NCBI RefSeq assembly: GCF_002775205.1
Contig: NC_036456.1
Span: 9,079,463 to 9,143,462 of the forward strand
Reading direction: 5' to 3'
DNA from: Xiphophorus maculatus
Lineage: Eukaryota > Chordata > Actinopteri > Cyprinodontiformes > Poeciliidae
DNA length: 64,000 bases
The number at the start of each line of letters is the position of its first letter. Position 1 is the first letter of the stretch. Under the pieces are notes generated by a model. It saw only the letters and a program-made list of their open reading frames with translations. It was not told where the DNA came from and made no database searches. Positions 10,901 to 22,701 of the stretch are shown here, piece after piece. A program made the position numbers and the translations under genes.

Positions 10901-13900
10901 ATCTCAGTGACTCAAATCAGCAGGTAAAGCACATTGTATATGTATAATACAATAAGATAAACACTTTTGTTTTTAAGTCTATGATGATCTGCCTCTTACA
11001 GCTACAGAAAACATGAATTACCTATAGCTTGTGTTTTCACATGTGACCAAAGAGCGCCCTCTTCTGGATCAGGAGGACTCCCTGTTGAGGTGAACAAACC
11101 CAAAGAACTGAAGGTCAAAATCCGTTCTGAATTCTGTTCTTCTGCTCTAAAATAAATATGTTTCCATCTTACTCTTTGTCCCAGAGGTTTTTAATTCAGC
11201 CAGGGAGTAAACAGTGTCGGATTTATCTGCAAGAAAAAAAATATCCACAGATTATATACGAGTTGTTCATGATTAAACTTCCTAATTTACCAACAAGTTA
11301 CATTATAAACAATTATAACAAAAATACTCCACTGTTCCTGTTGACCTCTGAGGATCCGAGTGACAAACTGAGAGAAGGATTGTTTACTGTAAAGAATGAA
11401 TAAAGACAAGAGGCTTTAATAATATACAGTTATTTTCAATACATTAGGATATTGTTAAAAACTTAATTCATTCCACAAATTCAGTTCACTAATTTGTGAA
11501 CTGAATTTGATTTATTACACGCATAATATAGTTTTATTACAAGCAAACTGATTTTTTTTAAATACTTTTTTTTATTTATTTTTTTCTTAATTTTGACAAT
11601 TATTTCTTCTGACAGCTAATGAAAACATGGGGTTTTGGTTTAGAATGTTTAGTCAGACCACTTAAAAAAACATTTAATACAGAAATGTGGGACAAATTAA
11701 ATGTATTTTTATGACCTGCTGAAAGGTTTTCAAGAGCTGCTTTCAATCTGACAAACAAGCCTCACCAGAACACATGCTCCAATTTTTTTTAACGTGACTG
11801 CAAATAAGTCAGCAGGCAAAACAAAGTGCAAAGTCTAAAAACATATATTTGCCTTGCTTATTTTCTATTCATTTAAGAAAGTGAAATTTAAAAAATACAT
11901 GAATTACTGCATTAATCTGTGTTCTAACCCTCAGGGTGGGAGGTGTACATCTCACTGTGGTTGACTCCATGATTAGCGGTGAAGCTCTGATTGGAGATCT
12001 GTGATGGATTTAATCTAAAGCAGAAGAAATGTGACCACTTTGTTAGAAAAACAACCAGAAAAGAGCAATAAAGACACACAGAAACGATTTTGCGAAAAGA
12101 GACGATGAGATGTCATGTACTCACCTCACGTGCCGAAAATCTGTGAAAATAATTTTTATATAGTGTCATTCATATTATGTTGGGGTTTTTTTTGTCGTAA
12201 TATCAGAATGCATCTGTGTTCTTGATTAATTTGAAATACAATGAGCCTGATCCAGAAGAGGTGGTGCGGGGGGGGGGGGAGAAACGTCTCACCTTTCGTC
12301 TGTCTGCTGCGCCAAAACAAGAGCAGCAGAATAATTAGACTGATTCCACCAAGGAGAGCAACAACCAGCAGCACGAGCAACAAAGAGCCGACTGGACCGC
12401 CGGACTCAACGGATACTGGAAATATAAAACACGAAAAAGGAATAGGTGGCATTTAAATGATGATTTTATCATCTCATTCTATGATTAAAAAGGGTGACTT
12501 AAAGTCAATTAGAAATAAAATCCACAGCACATAGAAATAAATAATTTAATCAACATCTTTGAAGGAGTGATGTTCCATTGGTGGTCTTCTTTTCATATGT
12601 TACACAGTAAAACATGAAATAAGAGGTGCATTGGAGGTGCATTTGCTTTTCTAAAAACTACATACAGTAACCTTTCAGGACAGTAAGTAAAACGTAACTC
12701 ATCACTGTAAGGTAATGTTAGTATATGTATATTGATAGAAAGTAGAGATTTTATGTGTGAAGATGATGATTTATTTTTGTAAGAAGCCTCCAGTAGAGAC
12801 TGTAAAGAATCAACACTGGTACAGTTAAAGGAGAGGATCTTCTGAATAATCTCAGTTTAAATGAAATAATGTGTTTCCTCGTCTCTTTCTGCACGTTGCC
12901 TTTCAACTTAAGGTCAACGAAGGCCTCTTGCACAAGAACGATAAATAAAGCAATGCTTTAAAGGTAAAGAATATTTTGTAAACGTGTACCTGGATACAAG
13001 ACATTCTCTGGTCCTTTTCTATATTTTTTTTGTTATTAATTTAAATGATTAAAATCCGATTGTAATCATTTGCTCAATTAAATGTTGTGAGAAAATCTAA
13101 AATGCTCATAAGAATGTGACTTTTATATAGTGATAATTCAGTGTAAAATGTGTGTAAAAATATTCATTTTGAATTTGGAGGACGATTCTGAGTTTCTGTT
13201 TTGTTCTTTTTGAACAACTGGATATTTTTTTAAATGTAAAAAAAAAAAAATCCAATTCATTGTTATTTTGAAGTTTATTTTGGACTTATTAGATTTAATT
13301 CAGTTATTCTGTGAAACCTGAGGGGAAAAAAAGAGATGTTTACTAGAATAATCACTCAAAGAGAAAATGTTAAGCTCACAGTTCTTAGTGATATTGACGT
13401 GATCACTGTAGTCCGTGTAGTAAACTGGTTCTCCTCTTCCTCCTCTGCACCAGTACAGTCCTTCCTCTGAGACGCTCATTTGTCCATTTGAAAGGAAATC
13501 AGCATCTTGCGAGCTCACAGGCTCTGATGATTTTTCTCCTCGGTACCAGAAATATTTCAAACTAAACGGTGACGATGTGTTTAGTGAGCAGGTTAGTATC
13601 ACGTTGCCTCCTACTGGCAGCTCTGTGCTGCCCATAGTCAGATGGGCCTTTGGTTTACCTGTTAGCGAGTTTAGCATAGAGACAACAAAAATATAAGAAA
13701 CCAGCATAGATGTGAATCACACTTATAATTCTACATAGGAGACAGCGGGTCCACATTATATTCCATAAACTAGCTTCCTCATGTAATCTTTTTTCTGTAA
13801 CGTTTGTATCTGATTAGTAGCCTCCAGTTTTGCTAAATTAAATGGCTTCTTTGAAAGTTTCATTTTCTAGATTTGTTCCAAATCTGAAACAGACCAATCA

Positions 13901-15917
13901 AACCTGGCCTGAATTATTCTAAGCAAGAGAGACATTGATGGAACCTTTATTTTCGTTATAATTGTTTTTCTTTGAGTGCACAGAAGATGAACACAATGAT
14001 CTGACATTTGTTATAAGGAAGCTCTCTCCTGCCCTGTCGCAAGGCTCTGATGTGAGAGTCTGACTGACCCGAAGCCAGTTGCTTCTTTGAATTCGTTCTC
14101 AACATTCTTCAAAACCTTTAGCCCTCACATCAAATGCAGACATCATAGCTCAAAATAAAACCTTTTTCTAAATTCTCTTTCTTTATGAGACAATAGAGCG
14201 AGAGGAAGTAAGAAAACATTTTTTTTTTTTGTAAATAAAAGTTCCACACCACCCAAAATAATATTTTGGTTATGTTTATCTGTTATGCATAACACCCTGT
14301 CTCAGTTTTGGTGGTACATTTTTTTTATTTATTTAATAAATCCTTGAGAAACATACATTTCTGCAATTAAATTTTAGAAAACATGAAACTTACACATGAC
14401 TTACGTAACACTGACAGTGAGATGGGTTCACTCCACTCTGTCGAAGAAAGCCAGTCATCTTTGAGAAAACCCAGACACCTGTAATCTCCTCCGCTGGACT
14501 CAGAAACACTGAAAGTCAAGTTTTTTTTCTGTGTCCTGTGTATGAACGACCCATCTCTCCTCCATTCGTACGTCCACCCAGTGGTTTCTCCTCCCTGGAC
14601 CTCACATGTCAGAGTGATCGACTCACCACTGAACATCTGAGGCCAGTTTGGCCGTTGAGTCACAAAAACCTTGTTGGAAACTGTTTACAGCAGATATGAG
14701 CAGAAGCATGAAATCAGACAAGAAAAATCAGCATTTTTAGTTCTATTTCTGAATAAACTCACAGGTTATTTTGATTGTAATCCTGTTACTTGAATAACTT
14801 TGGAGGTTGTTCGTTTCTTTCACAAATTTGCATTGATAAAAACCTCCTTGTGTGACATTAATAATTCTGTTTAGTTTACTATCATTTTTGACTTGAACTC
14901 GGAGTCTACTATCATTTTGTGCCACCCCTACTGGGTGCGCCACACTGCCCCCTACTGGTATGGTTGTTGGACCTGCTGTCAGAATGGCTCTGGGTCTATC
15001 TGCTGTCATCAAGCACACAAAATGTTAAAAAATAATTTAAAAAGCACCAATGTTGTAACAACATGAATTTATATCACTCCTAATTTGCAAACTAATAAAG
15101 CGTCAACCTGTCTCTTTAAGTCAATCATTGTATAGTCCTGCCAGTTTGTAAAGAAAAATAAAATAAAAAGTAAAATTTTTTTGTAGTTGTTTTGTTTTCT
15201 GCTATAATTTACAAATGTCAATAGTTTACAGAAATCTAGATTTAATGCATTTTGGATATTGGATACTAAATATGCTTTTATTGTAGAGGGGAAAAAAACA
15301 TTCCTTTCAAGTTTATAAATGTCATTGTTTAACACGTACATAAAAATGTCTCTAATCTTCCAGCTTGCAGGTGTTTTGTTATAGTGAGACACACTGGAAA
15401 CCTTTAGGGGATCAGACAACTAAAACTGTGTCAAAAAATAAATTGTGTTCAAATGTTGGTAGGAATAAAAGTGAAGTTACCTTGAGCATGTCCACAGCAG
15501 ACGAAGATGATCCACACTAAAGTAAATGTTGAACATTTGACACTAAACAAGTTAAAGCAAAACAACAGAAGGTTTCTGTTTTATATGTCCAGTCTGTCCA
15601 ATGTCGATCAGATGTTCTGTTTATTAAATGTTTTTTTAAGAAAACGACTTAATATATTCTCGTACCAAGAGATCCGAATTTTGCCAATTTTTGTTGCGCA
15701 ACAGATTTTTTTGTCTACAAAGGTCACGGCACGGTTCAGAAGTACTGCACAGCCATGAAAAAGAAAATGTAATCATTAAAAAGAAAAAGGTTTATCAACA
15801 CTGTTCTGTTGACAAAGGTTTGACGAACATTTAACATACTCTGCACTAATCAACATGAAAAAGTGAAGTTATATACTTACTCGGTATGTCCAGTACGTAA
15901 TATAAAGTGTGTTTCAT
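7995..15917 (-). CDS. FCRL-like Ig receptor B with expanded tyrosine-motif tail (complete)
   Basis: Eighteen coding exons on the minus strand give 568 codons. Signal peptide 15917-15881 and 15516-15481 (start MKHTLYYVLDI, then WIIFVCCGHAQ). Ig1 14999-14763, Ig2 14680-14405 (FSGESITLTCEVQGG), Ig3 13658-13380 (GGNVILTCSLN, YWCRGGRGEPVYY). Membrane exon 12415-12293 with a long Leu/Val/Ile segment ending FWRSRQTKG. Micro-exon 12140-12125 (16 nt), linker exon 12014-11929. Then eight short alternating exons: 11226-11173, 11081-11022, 10681-10625, 9937-9878, 9433-9377, 9264-9205, 8969-8913, 8818-8768. Then a basic exon 8373-8314 and the last exon 8095-7995 with TAA. All junctions keep phase. Two tail motifs fit the ITSM consensus TxYxx[VI] (TVYSQI, TVYAKV), which by family knowledge recruits SHP-type phosphatases or SAP adaptors. 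Ligand unknown. Ig1 is degenerate. The receptor class is clear; orthology is not. Confidence 0.8.
9660..9850 (+). mobile_element. Decayed Tc1-like transposase fragment in a receptor B intron
   Basis: The plus strand around 9685-9750 reads as a degraded copy of the conserved Tc1 transposase C-terminal block (trp-leu-ser-gln-ser-pro-asp, then glu-asn-leu-trp). The NP-IE part is disrupted, and the following sequence (catcaccaaag) is also typical of these elements. A related scrap lies at 7775-7860. It sits between type A exon 3 and type B exon 2 of the tail cassette array. Confidence 0.5.
9969..10520. mobile_element. MITE-like element inside the tail cassette array of receptor B
   Basis: It carries the block aacaaccaatcagag at about 10159-10173 followed by aggagggtctta, and an inverted related block (ccctcctccttgctctgatt) near 10399-10418, so it has a fold-back character. 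The same core recurs near 52863. A small perfect palindrome, CCTTTCACAGA with TCTGTGAAAGG, lies at 10493-10517. No coding capacity, and the exact ends are uncertain. It splits the second A-B exon pair. Confidence 0.55.
11476..11509. repeat. Perfect 14-bp palindrome with 6-nt loop
   Basis: Arms CAAATTCAGTTCAC at 11476-11489 and GTGAACTGAATTTG at 11496-11509, spacer taattt. It sits in the intron between the linker exon and the first tail cassette of receptor B. It is not followed by a T-run and resembles other short-loop snap-back palindromes in this window. Confidence 0.9.
12125..12140 (-). other. 16-nt micro-exon of receptor B
   Basis: Acceptor ttttcacag, then a 16-nt exon (12140-12125), then donor gtgagt. 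It shifts the phase from 1 to 2. Without it the next exon (12014-11929) would begin with an in-frame TAA, so it is needed to open the tail. Receptors D (50460-50445) and E (59843-59828) have a micro-exon of the same length and position. Confidence 0.85.
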
Positions 15918-18409
15918 CCTTATTTGTAAGCCAGATAATTCTGCCTTTTTAAAGTGTTTCAGCCAAATGCTGCAAAGAGAAAACCCACAGGACAGGAAAT
16001 TAGTTTCAGTTCACACTGAGATCAGACCCCCGTTTCTATATTAGGTTTCGCCACAGAGAAATGTCATACTTCCTGTCCAATACCGAGAAATCTACAGCCA
16101 AGGTAAAGAAAAAACACCAACTTTTTTTTTTGTAAAATGGATTACCGTACATAGTTGTTGCCTACTAAGCAAAAACATAATTACTTGAACGACAAAATAT
16201 GGCCCAACCACAATGGTGCATTATCTGAATGTGAAAAACTGAATGTATTTATCGTGTTGATCTTCAAGCAACCATCGTCTTCATGACCACATTAGTCTTT
16301 CAAAGTGCTGTGCAGGAAGTATGGTTAGCTCTGCTTTGCACACGGTTTCTGTTTGTGCCATTATTATGAAGTCTAAAGACTGTTCCATGTACACTGTGCA
16401 AATGTCACCGTACATAACTCATGCCAAGCTGCAGTAACCAGCTACAATCAAGCAATCACGACGACTGGCAGCCACTCTTTTTAAACTAATTGTTTTAATT
16501 CAACCCCATTTAAAGGTTTTCAAAGATGAATGGCTTAAATGACTTTTCTAGTCATTTGGTGGTGAATTGCTGGTGTATTTTGTATCATTGTTTTAACCCA
16601 ATTGGGCCTGAGTTTAAGGTGATGAGTGGTGGTCACAGATTTATCTTATGGATTTTTGGGATGAAAACAGAATTTGTGGTTCCATTAACAATGAATAAAG
16701 GATGATCACAGATGACCAGCACCGTGTTTGATTGTGGGGATGATGATAATTTTCTGAAATGTTGTGTTCATTTCGAGTCAGATGTGAAGGGAAAAACGAC
16801 TTTCAATGAGTTTTACCGTTTTATTGGTTCTGAGTATATTTTCAACATAGTGAGCCAGGCCTTTGTTTCTTTTTAGTCAGAAGTGGTTTTCACCTCCAAA
16901 CTTTCCCATGAGTGTCACTTTTAGACTCTTAGCCAGGACACTAAAACTAACAACAGAAAGTTAGCTGAGTATCTCTTCAGGTGTTGTTTTGGGTTTTCTG
17001 AGACCTCCCGTTGAGACTTCTTGTAATTTCTTTTGGCCTGCCATCAGCTGACTCAGCTTAATCCTGGGATTCTCAGAATGGTTACAGTTAAACTGAACAG
17101 TTTCTATGCATTAAAAAACACAGTCTTATGAAATCTTTCACCTGCTTTGTATCTAAGTCTATATGGCTTTGTCATCATCAGGAATCTTATCTACTGGCTG
17201 GAGTCACATGGCAATGACATCATAAGTGTCTCATTTAGCTGCAGTCAAAAACATGGTTCTTTCAAAACACAAAGGTTGATACTTTGAAAAGTTTTACTTG
17301 AGTTTTCATGGGACCAAAGACATGAGCCTTCTTGTGTTATACGCTCCACTTATCAGATATTCAAGAAACATTTTGATGTACACTCCCATCTGGTGGCTGG
17401 TGGCGAGCACAAATGGGAAAAAGTCCCTAAAACCGTCGGATGTTGGCAATTTTTCATGGCTAAACCGAAAAACTATTTAACTGAGCATGGTTTCAGAGCA
17501 GGCCATGCTGTGTTATGAGCATATTAGATAAGCCATCTGGAAAAGCAGATTTCTTTTAAAGGAGGTAATTAGGTCCCAGTCTTTTTAGTGATGCTTTCTG
17601 AATGAAACATTTTAAGAATATTAAAGCAATAATCCACTTTGTCTCTGACTCTCCACCAGCTACTTAACATGCTAAGTTGAGGATACTAGTGTCCTCAAAG
17701 TAAGCTGCAAAGTCAGATTAAATTTAGGCTTGAAACAAAACAGAAATAATGGCCAAGTGTGAAACGCCAGATGAGATCATGATGATGTCTTCAACCACAT
17801 TTCCACATACAGCCAGATAAATGTTCTTTGTGCAGCAGGTGTTAGATTGTGTCAACTTTGGTGTGCAGTCTAAATGACCACAATCTTGAGAACAAACAAT
17901 AGCAGAGAGTCCGACTCGCTTTGCTCCAATTTATGTGTCATGGCTTGACAGTATCAATAGCCTAAAAGGTGTTAACTTCTCAGAGCTGAATTTGGGTCTA
18001 TTTAAAGGTTTGATCTCACGCGCACCTCTCGGCACCTCTAATGCAGAATGAAATAGATTGAGGCAACACTAATAATTATGAAGTCAATGCACTGTGTTTA
18101 AGTTTTTCATCAACTTCATTCAGCTCATGCACAAAGTTTATGCAAAACGTACAAGCATGCGAGGGGGATATGTTTACTGTTACTATTACTGCTGATTTTC
18201 CAGACTGACTCACAGGAGCTGCAAAATGTGTGAAGAGCTTGGTGTTAAAATTAAGTCTGTGGTTCACAGTTTCTTTATAAGACAAATGAAGTCATTGGAG
18301 GCAGATACCGGGATATCGCTGGTGTCATTCTGACATAAAAACTGTCCCCAAGTAGCAGAGTGTTTATTTGTCGGACAAAAACAGCAGCACTTCAATGCAA
18401 GGTTTTAGG
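15918..18409. other. Head-to-head intergenic region between receptors B and C
   Basis: B is transcribed leftwards from 15917 and C rightwards from 18410, so this roughly 2.5-kb stretch should contain both promoters. I see no exon, no CpG-rich segment and no unambiguous TATA box. The short reading frames here (for example 17298-17480 and 18076-18285) lack recognisable domains. Confidence 0.5.
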
Positions 18410-21400
18410 ATGGTACCGACTTTGTTATCCGCACTCTTCCTAACTTGTGAGTAAAAGCTAGTTTTTGCTTTCTTTATGCATCTTGGTAAAAAAAAAATAT
18501 TTTATTTTGCATCACTTTAAAAGGGACACTATTTTTTCTTTGCAAGAAGTCTTGATGTATCAACAATATGTTTGAAAAATGTGAAACAAAACTGGAGCAA
18601 TTTTCAAATTCAAAAATGTTTATATGAATATCAAGCATATAATAAGAAACCCATATTCTTTTTGGTTTAATTTTGACTTAGTCCTACATTTTCTTTTTCT
18701 TTTTTCTTAAGTGTTTGGTCCATTCATCGACTGTGGATCTGTCCAAGGTAAGCGCTGACCTTTGCATTTAGCTCTCAGTTTATTCATCATTTAACATGGA
18801 AGTGGGTAAATGTTTAGTTCTCGAATGGCCAGAACATAAAGGAAACCAGAAATCTGAGTCTGAAAAAGAATGACATTTTAAAATAAACAATTTGTTGGAA
18901 CATGGAAAATAGCACTTAGAAACATACCTCAGGTAAAAAGGTAAAATTTTACGTATTTATTTTCTTCGTTTGCCAACTGAACAGCAAAGGTCCTTCAGGC
19001 CTCACTCAGAGCGGACAGCAGGGAGACACCAGCGGGTGGCAGTGTGACCCTGACCTGCTCTGTGGACGCGTCTGCAGACTGGAGATACTACTGGTTCAAA
19101 AAACAAACATCAGAATATTCTAAATCTTTCATGATACAAAGTGGAACAGCAGAACAGAATATTACTGTTTCAGAAGAAGGCATCTACTACTGCAGAGGAG
19201 GAAGAGGAGATCCAGTTGTTTTCACAGAGGACAGCAACACAGTTACGATCGACATAATAAGTTAAGTGTTTTGTCCATAAAACAATGCGTGCGTCACATA
19301 CAAAATCAACTTCCACCTTGAATTCTTGTCAGTAATTCATGTTTTATACCTTTAGACACACCTTCCAAGGCAGCAAGGATAACACTAAATCCCAGCTGGA
19401 TCAAAATATTTACCGGAGAGAGGATGAGTCTGACGTGTGTCATCTCGGATGGTGACGGCACTCAGTGGGAATACGAATGGAAAACGACGAGCTCGGAAAA
19501 ACCAGTGAAAAGCACTGAAGACTGGGTCTTCTATACCTCCGTTTCCAGTGATGGTGACTACTGGTGCAGAGGGAAACAGAAGATGGACTTGCGTCCCACA
19601 ACGTGGAGCTATCCCATCAGATTGACTGTGCTTTGTAAGGCTTTTTTTTCCCATTTACTTTGAGTTATTGTTTATCCATTTAAATAATAAATCTAAAACT
19701 CCTGCTCACTCTCCTTGATTTGGGTCTGATTATGTAGGTTATGATATTGAAAATACAGAAATAATTTGCAGTTGGTTGTCAAAAAGACAAAAAAGGAGGA
19801 AAACATTGAGTTTATAAGTAATTTTCTAATGATGCCTTAATTGATTACAAGGAGAAACGTTATTTTCCCTATGTGACATCGTAATAGATATTACTATTAC
19901 TAGTGACCTTTTGATCCTACGACTGAGGATGGATGTTGCTAGTGAAACTATGCTTCAGTGGTAACTTTTTTGAATGTAAAATGTAAAAAAAAATGTTTAT
20001 ATTTATAATATGCAATTGAAACTTTTAAATTAAAAAGTTTCATGCCACTTTTTTAACTATATATTTCTCCGACATTAACAGCAAGCAAACCAAAAGCAAC
20101 ACTAAATGTTGCCTTGTTTCGTTGGGATGGAGTTTGGACTCTGACCTGCTCTGTGAATACATCACCCTCTACCTGGAAATACTTCTGGTATTTGGGTGAA
20201 ATACCCTCTGAAATCATGCCGGGAGAGGATGCTACTGTGAGCAACAGACAAATCGTTGTCTCCCAGAGAGGACTCTACTGGTGCAGAGGAGGAAGAGGAG
20301 AGCCAGTTTACTACACAGAGTTCAGTGAGCCACTGAAAGTCGGCACAAACCGTGAGTTTCCATTTAGCGTATGCAAACAACTTCATGAATCCAGTTGTAC
20401 TTAGTTAATTCAGGCACAAAAAAAAAAAAAAAACGTGATAGTGATTGTATTATCTCAATTTTGCACTGTATACGGTGGGAAAGTTAGTAGAATATACATG
20501 TCCGTGAAAGTGGTTTTATTGTTCTTGAAGTAATTTTCCCTGTGACTTTTACCACAAGCAACAACAGAGGAGTCAGAGTCAGCAGCAGGCCCAACTCCTC
20601 CTACCAGGGTAACTCGTCCACCATGTGAAAAAGGTGAGCAACGTCATGCGTAGCTAAGGACATGCCAATTAGCATCAGTGCAAAGGTGATTCAGAAATTT
20701 TTCTCTCTTTTGTTGTTTTTACCATTACACAATAAAACTGGAATATTTGCTATTGACAGAAATTCAAACAAGACATTATAAAATAATGGTGATTAAAATA
20801 AAACCTTCTTGCCTGAAGGCTGGACATTTGGAAACGAGCGAGCGTGCCATCTGAGCTTACTTGTAATTTACTCACCGTGTCAAAATGTTCCAGTTTAAAT
20901 ATTCTGTTTAGATTGAATTGAATTGAATCAGTGACCTGGGACGTCATGTGTAAACGTAGTGCACGCACAAAACCGTTGCGACGTTGTGTTTCACACACTT
21001 CGTCATGTGTACCAATAAATGTTGCGTGAAAATTTCCACAGCTACATGTCAGCTTTGAATTGCCACAAGAAAGCGCAGACAGTCGTCAATAACTAACCAC
21101 AAAGCACCATGGGTAAATACATGGGTAAATCATCTAAATCTAAAACACAGAAATCTGACTCCATGCAGCCTTATTTAACTTGGTGCATTCAAAGCAATGT
21201 TTTCTATCATTTTAATAACAGCAAACCATTTTGCCTCATGCACATAAAAAAGTTATGGGAAAAGCTCAATCAGATGTAAATAGGGTTTTTTTTTATCATC
21301 GGTCTGTTGTAATGTAAATGTTGCATAGTTATAAATGTGTATTTAAGTGTCTTTTATTTTATATTTCAAGAATGTTTGGAGATTTTTTGAATGTTTGCAA

Positions 21401-22336
21401 TGTAAAATAGAAAGTAAGATATGGCCTTTAGTAAATTTCTTACATCTGAATTTAATCTTGCCCTGTGCATGTATAGTTTACTAGCAGTAAATATTGTGCT
21501 AGTATATCAGCACTGGACTAAAGGCAGCGAGACAGTTGCAAGTGTTTAAAGTTAATAATGTAAAGCTTTTGATGAGTCAATTAAAGGATAGAAATGTGTT
21601 GACAGGTGTGGCGAATGGAGCCCAGTTTGATGTTTTGTCATGGGGCCCATACAGCACCAGTGTTAATAGGTGACGTGTTATTACAGAGGGAAGCGGCTCA
21701 CCTGAAACTTCTCCACTTATGACGGGGATGGTTTGTGGAAATCTCCTACTCTGTGGAAGTCTGGTTTTGCTGTTAATAATTTTGCTCAGAAAAATCAAAG
21801 GTAAGAATTTTAAAATTAATAATCCCAAATCCATATTTCATGATCTCAGTGTCGCCAAGACAGATCCGTGTAACATCATTCTGAATTCCTTAATTTTGAA
21901 GAATAATTTTAACATAATAAACACATACTGTACGTTCTGTTCCTGTTCGATCTCCAGAGCTTTCCTCACATTTGGAATCCAATCGAGCCTCTGGTGAAAA
22001 ACAAAGAACCGACCCGGATCCAGACAGTCCTTACAGTCATCTTACCCATGGTCAGGCCTGAATAATGAATTTAAAACATGGCTGTTGTTTGCTGTCCAGA
22101 AATATATACATTTTTCTCCATTATGCTAAAGATCCTGATTTTACCCTGTAGGCGACATAGCTATCTATGAATCCATCCGCCCAAGCAGAAATCTTGACAC
22201 TGGTACAGTATACATCTTGGTTCATGTAGAAATATTAGCAAATGTAACATCATGACTGCCTGATGTGCATAAATGTTACATCAATATTTCAGGAGAAGGA
22301 GACCACAGTGCTGCATCTTGTGATCAGATGAAATGA
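18410..22336 (+). CDS. FCRL-like Ig receptor C with short ITIM tail
   Basis: Plus-strand exons, all phase 1: signal peptide 18410-18446 and 18712-18747 (MVPTLLSALFLT, then LFGPFIDCGSVQ). Ig1 18985-19260 (GGSVTLTCSVD, YYCRGGRGDPV). Ig2 19356-19634 (FTGERMSLTCVISDG, DYWCRGKQ). Ig3 20082-20351 (WTLTCSVNTS, YWCRGGRGEPVYY). A Thr/Pro-rich stalk 20559-20633 (GPTPPTRVTRPP). Membrane exon 21687-21800 (LLLCGSLVLLLIILLRKIK). Tail exons 21958-22050 and 22152-22202, and a last exon 22293-22336 with TGA. That gives 424 residues. The tail has SPYSHL, which fits the ITIM consensus [S/I/V/L]xYxx[L/V/I], and AIYESI, which lacks the right -2 residue. An alternative last exon is at 22702-22745. No internal stop. 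Likely an inhibitory leukocyte receptor; the ligand is unknown. Confidence 0.82.
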
Positions 22337-22339
22337 TGC

Positions 22340-22400
22340 ATTATAAGCAGTATACACATATACTGTATATATATATATGTATATATATATATACACATAT
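22340..22400. repeat. TA-rich microsatellite
   Basis: Alternating TA dinucleotides (interrupted tatatatatatgtatatatatatata) lie just beyond the 22336 stop of receptor C. Confidence 0.9.
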
Positions 22401-22701
22401 CACTTTTCAATTAAAGATGCTAATAATAATGATACATCAAAACAGTGTAATATAGCTACTGAACCATTTCAAACTCATTGCCAAGTGGGAGTTTAGTCCA
22501 GTATTGAACTAAACTGAATTCAAATGATAGATTCCAGTAATTATAGCAGAATTACCTGCAAATATTTCTGCAGGGTAACACTGATAGTTTAACTGTGTAA
22601 ATGCTTTTAATATTTTAGTTGAGATATTTTGGTTATTTCCTTTACTTTATCCATCCTATTTGTTTATTGTGTCCGTAGCAACTTACTTTGGTGTGTTTCA
22701 G

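Larger units (their letters stand above)
8768..11226 (-). repeat. Four tandem copies of an A-B exon cassette encoding tyrosine motifs
   Basis: Type A exons (54-57 nt): 11226-11173 (DTVYSLAEL), 10681-10625 (DNGYSLLEV), 9433-9377 (NTVYSQIEG), 8969-8913 (DTVYSLTEM). Type B exons (51-60 nt): 11081-11022 (GALWSHVK), 9937-9878 (NTVYAKVK), 9264-9205 (VAVYANVK), 8818-8768 (GAVGSDMK). They alternate strictly A-B, four times. Each begins and ends in phase 1 and has near-identical flanking splice sites (A donors gtaag after tcttac on plus; B acceptors ctcaacag). The spacing between A and B within a cassette is short in three cassettes (about 90-110 nt in cassettes 1, 3 and 4) and stretched to about 690 nt in the second by a MITE-like insertion. 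Confidence 0.85.

Noticed and set aside
11476-11509. Palindromes as miRNA precursors or terminators
   Set aside because: Arms are too short and perfect, loops are tiny and there are no flanking pairing or T-runs. Template-switch scars fit better.
15069-15419. A 116-codon minus-strand frame between Ig1 and the signal peptide of receptor B
   Set aside because: Low complexity (Lys/Asn/Phe-rich), no cysteine pair and no fitting splice phase. Probably intron sequence.
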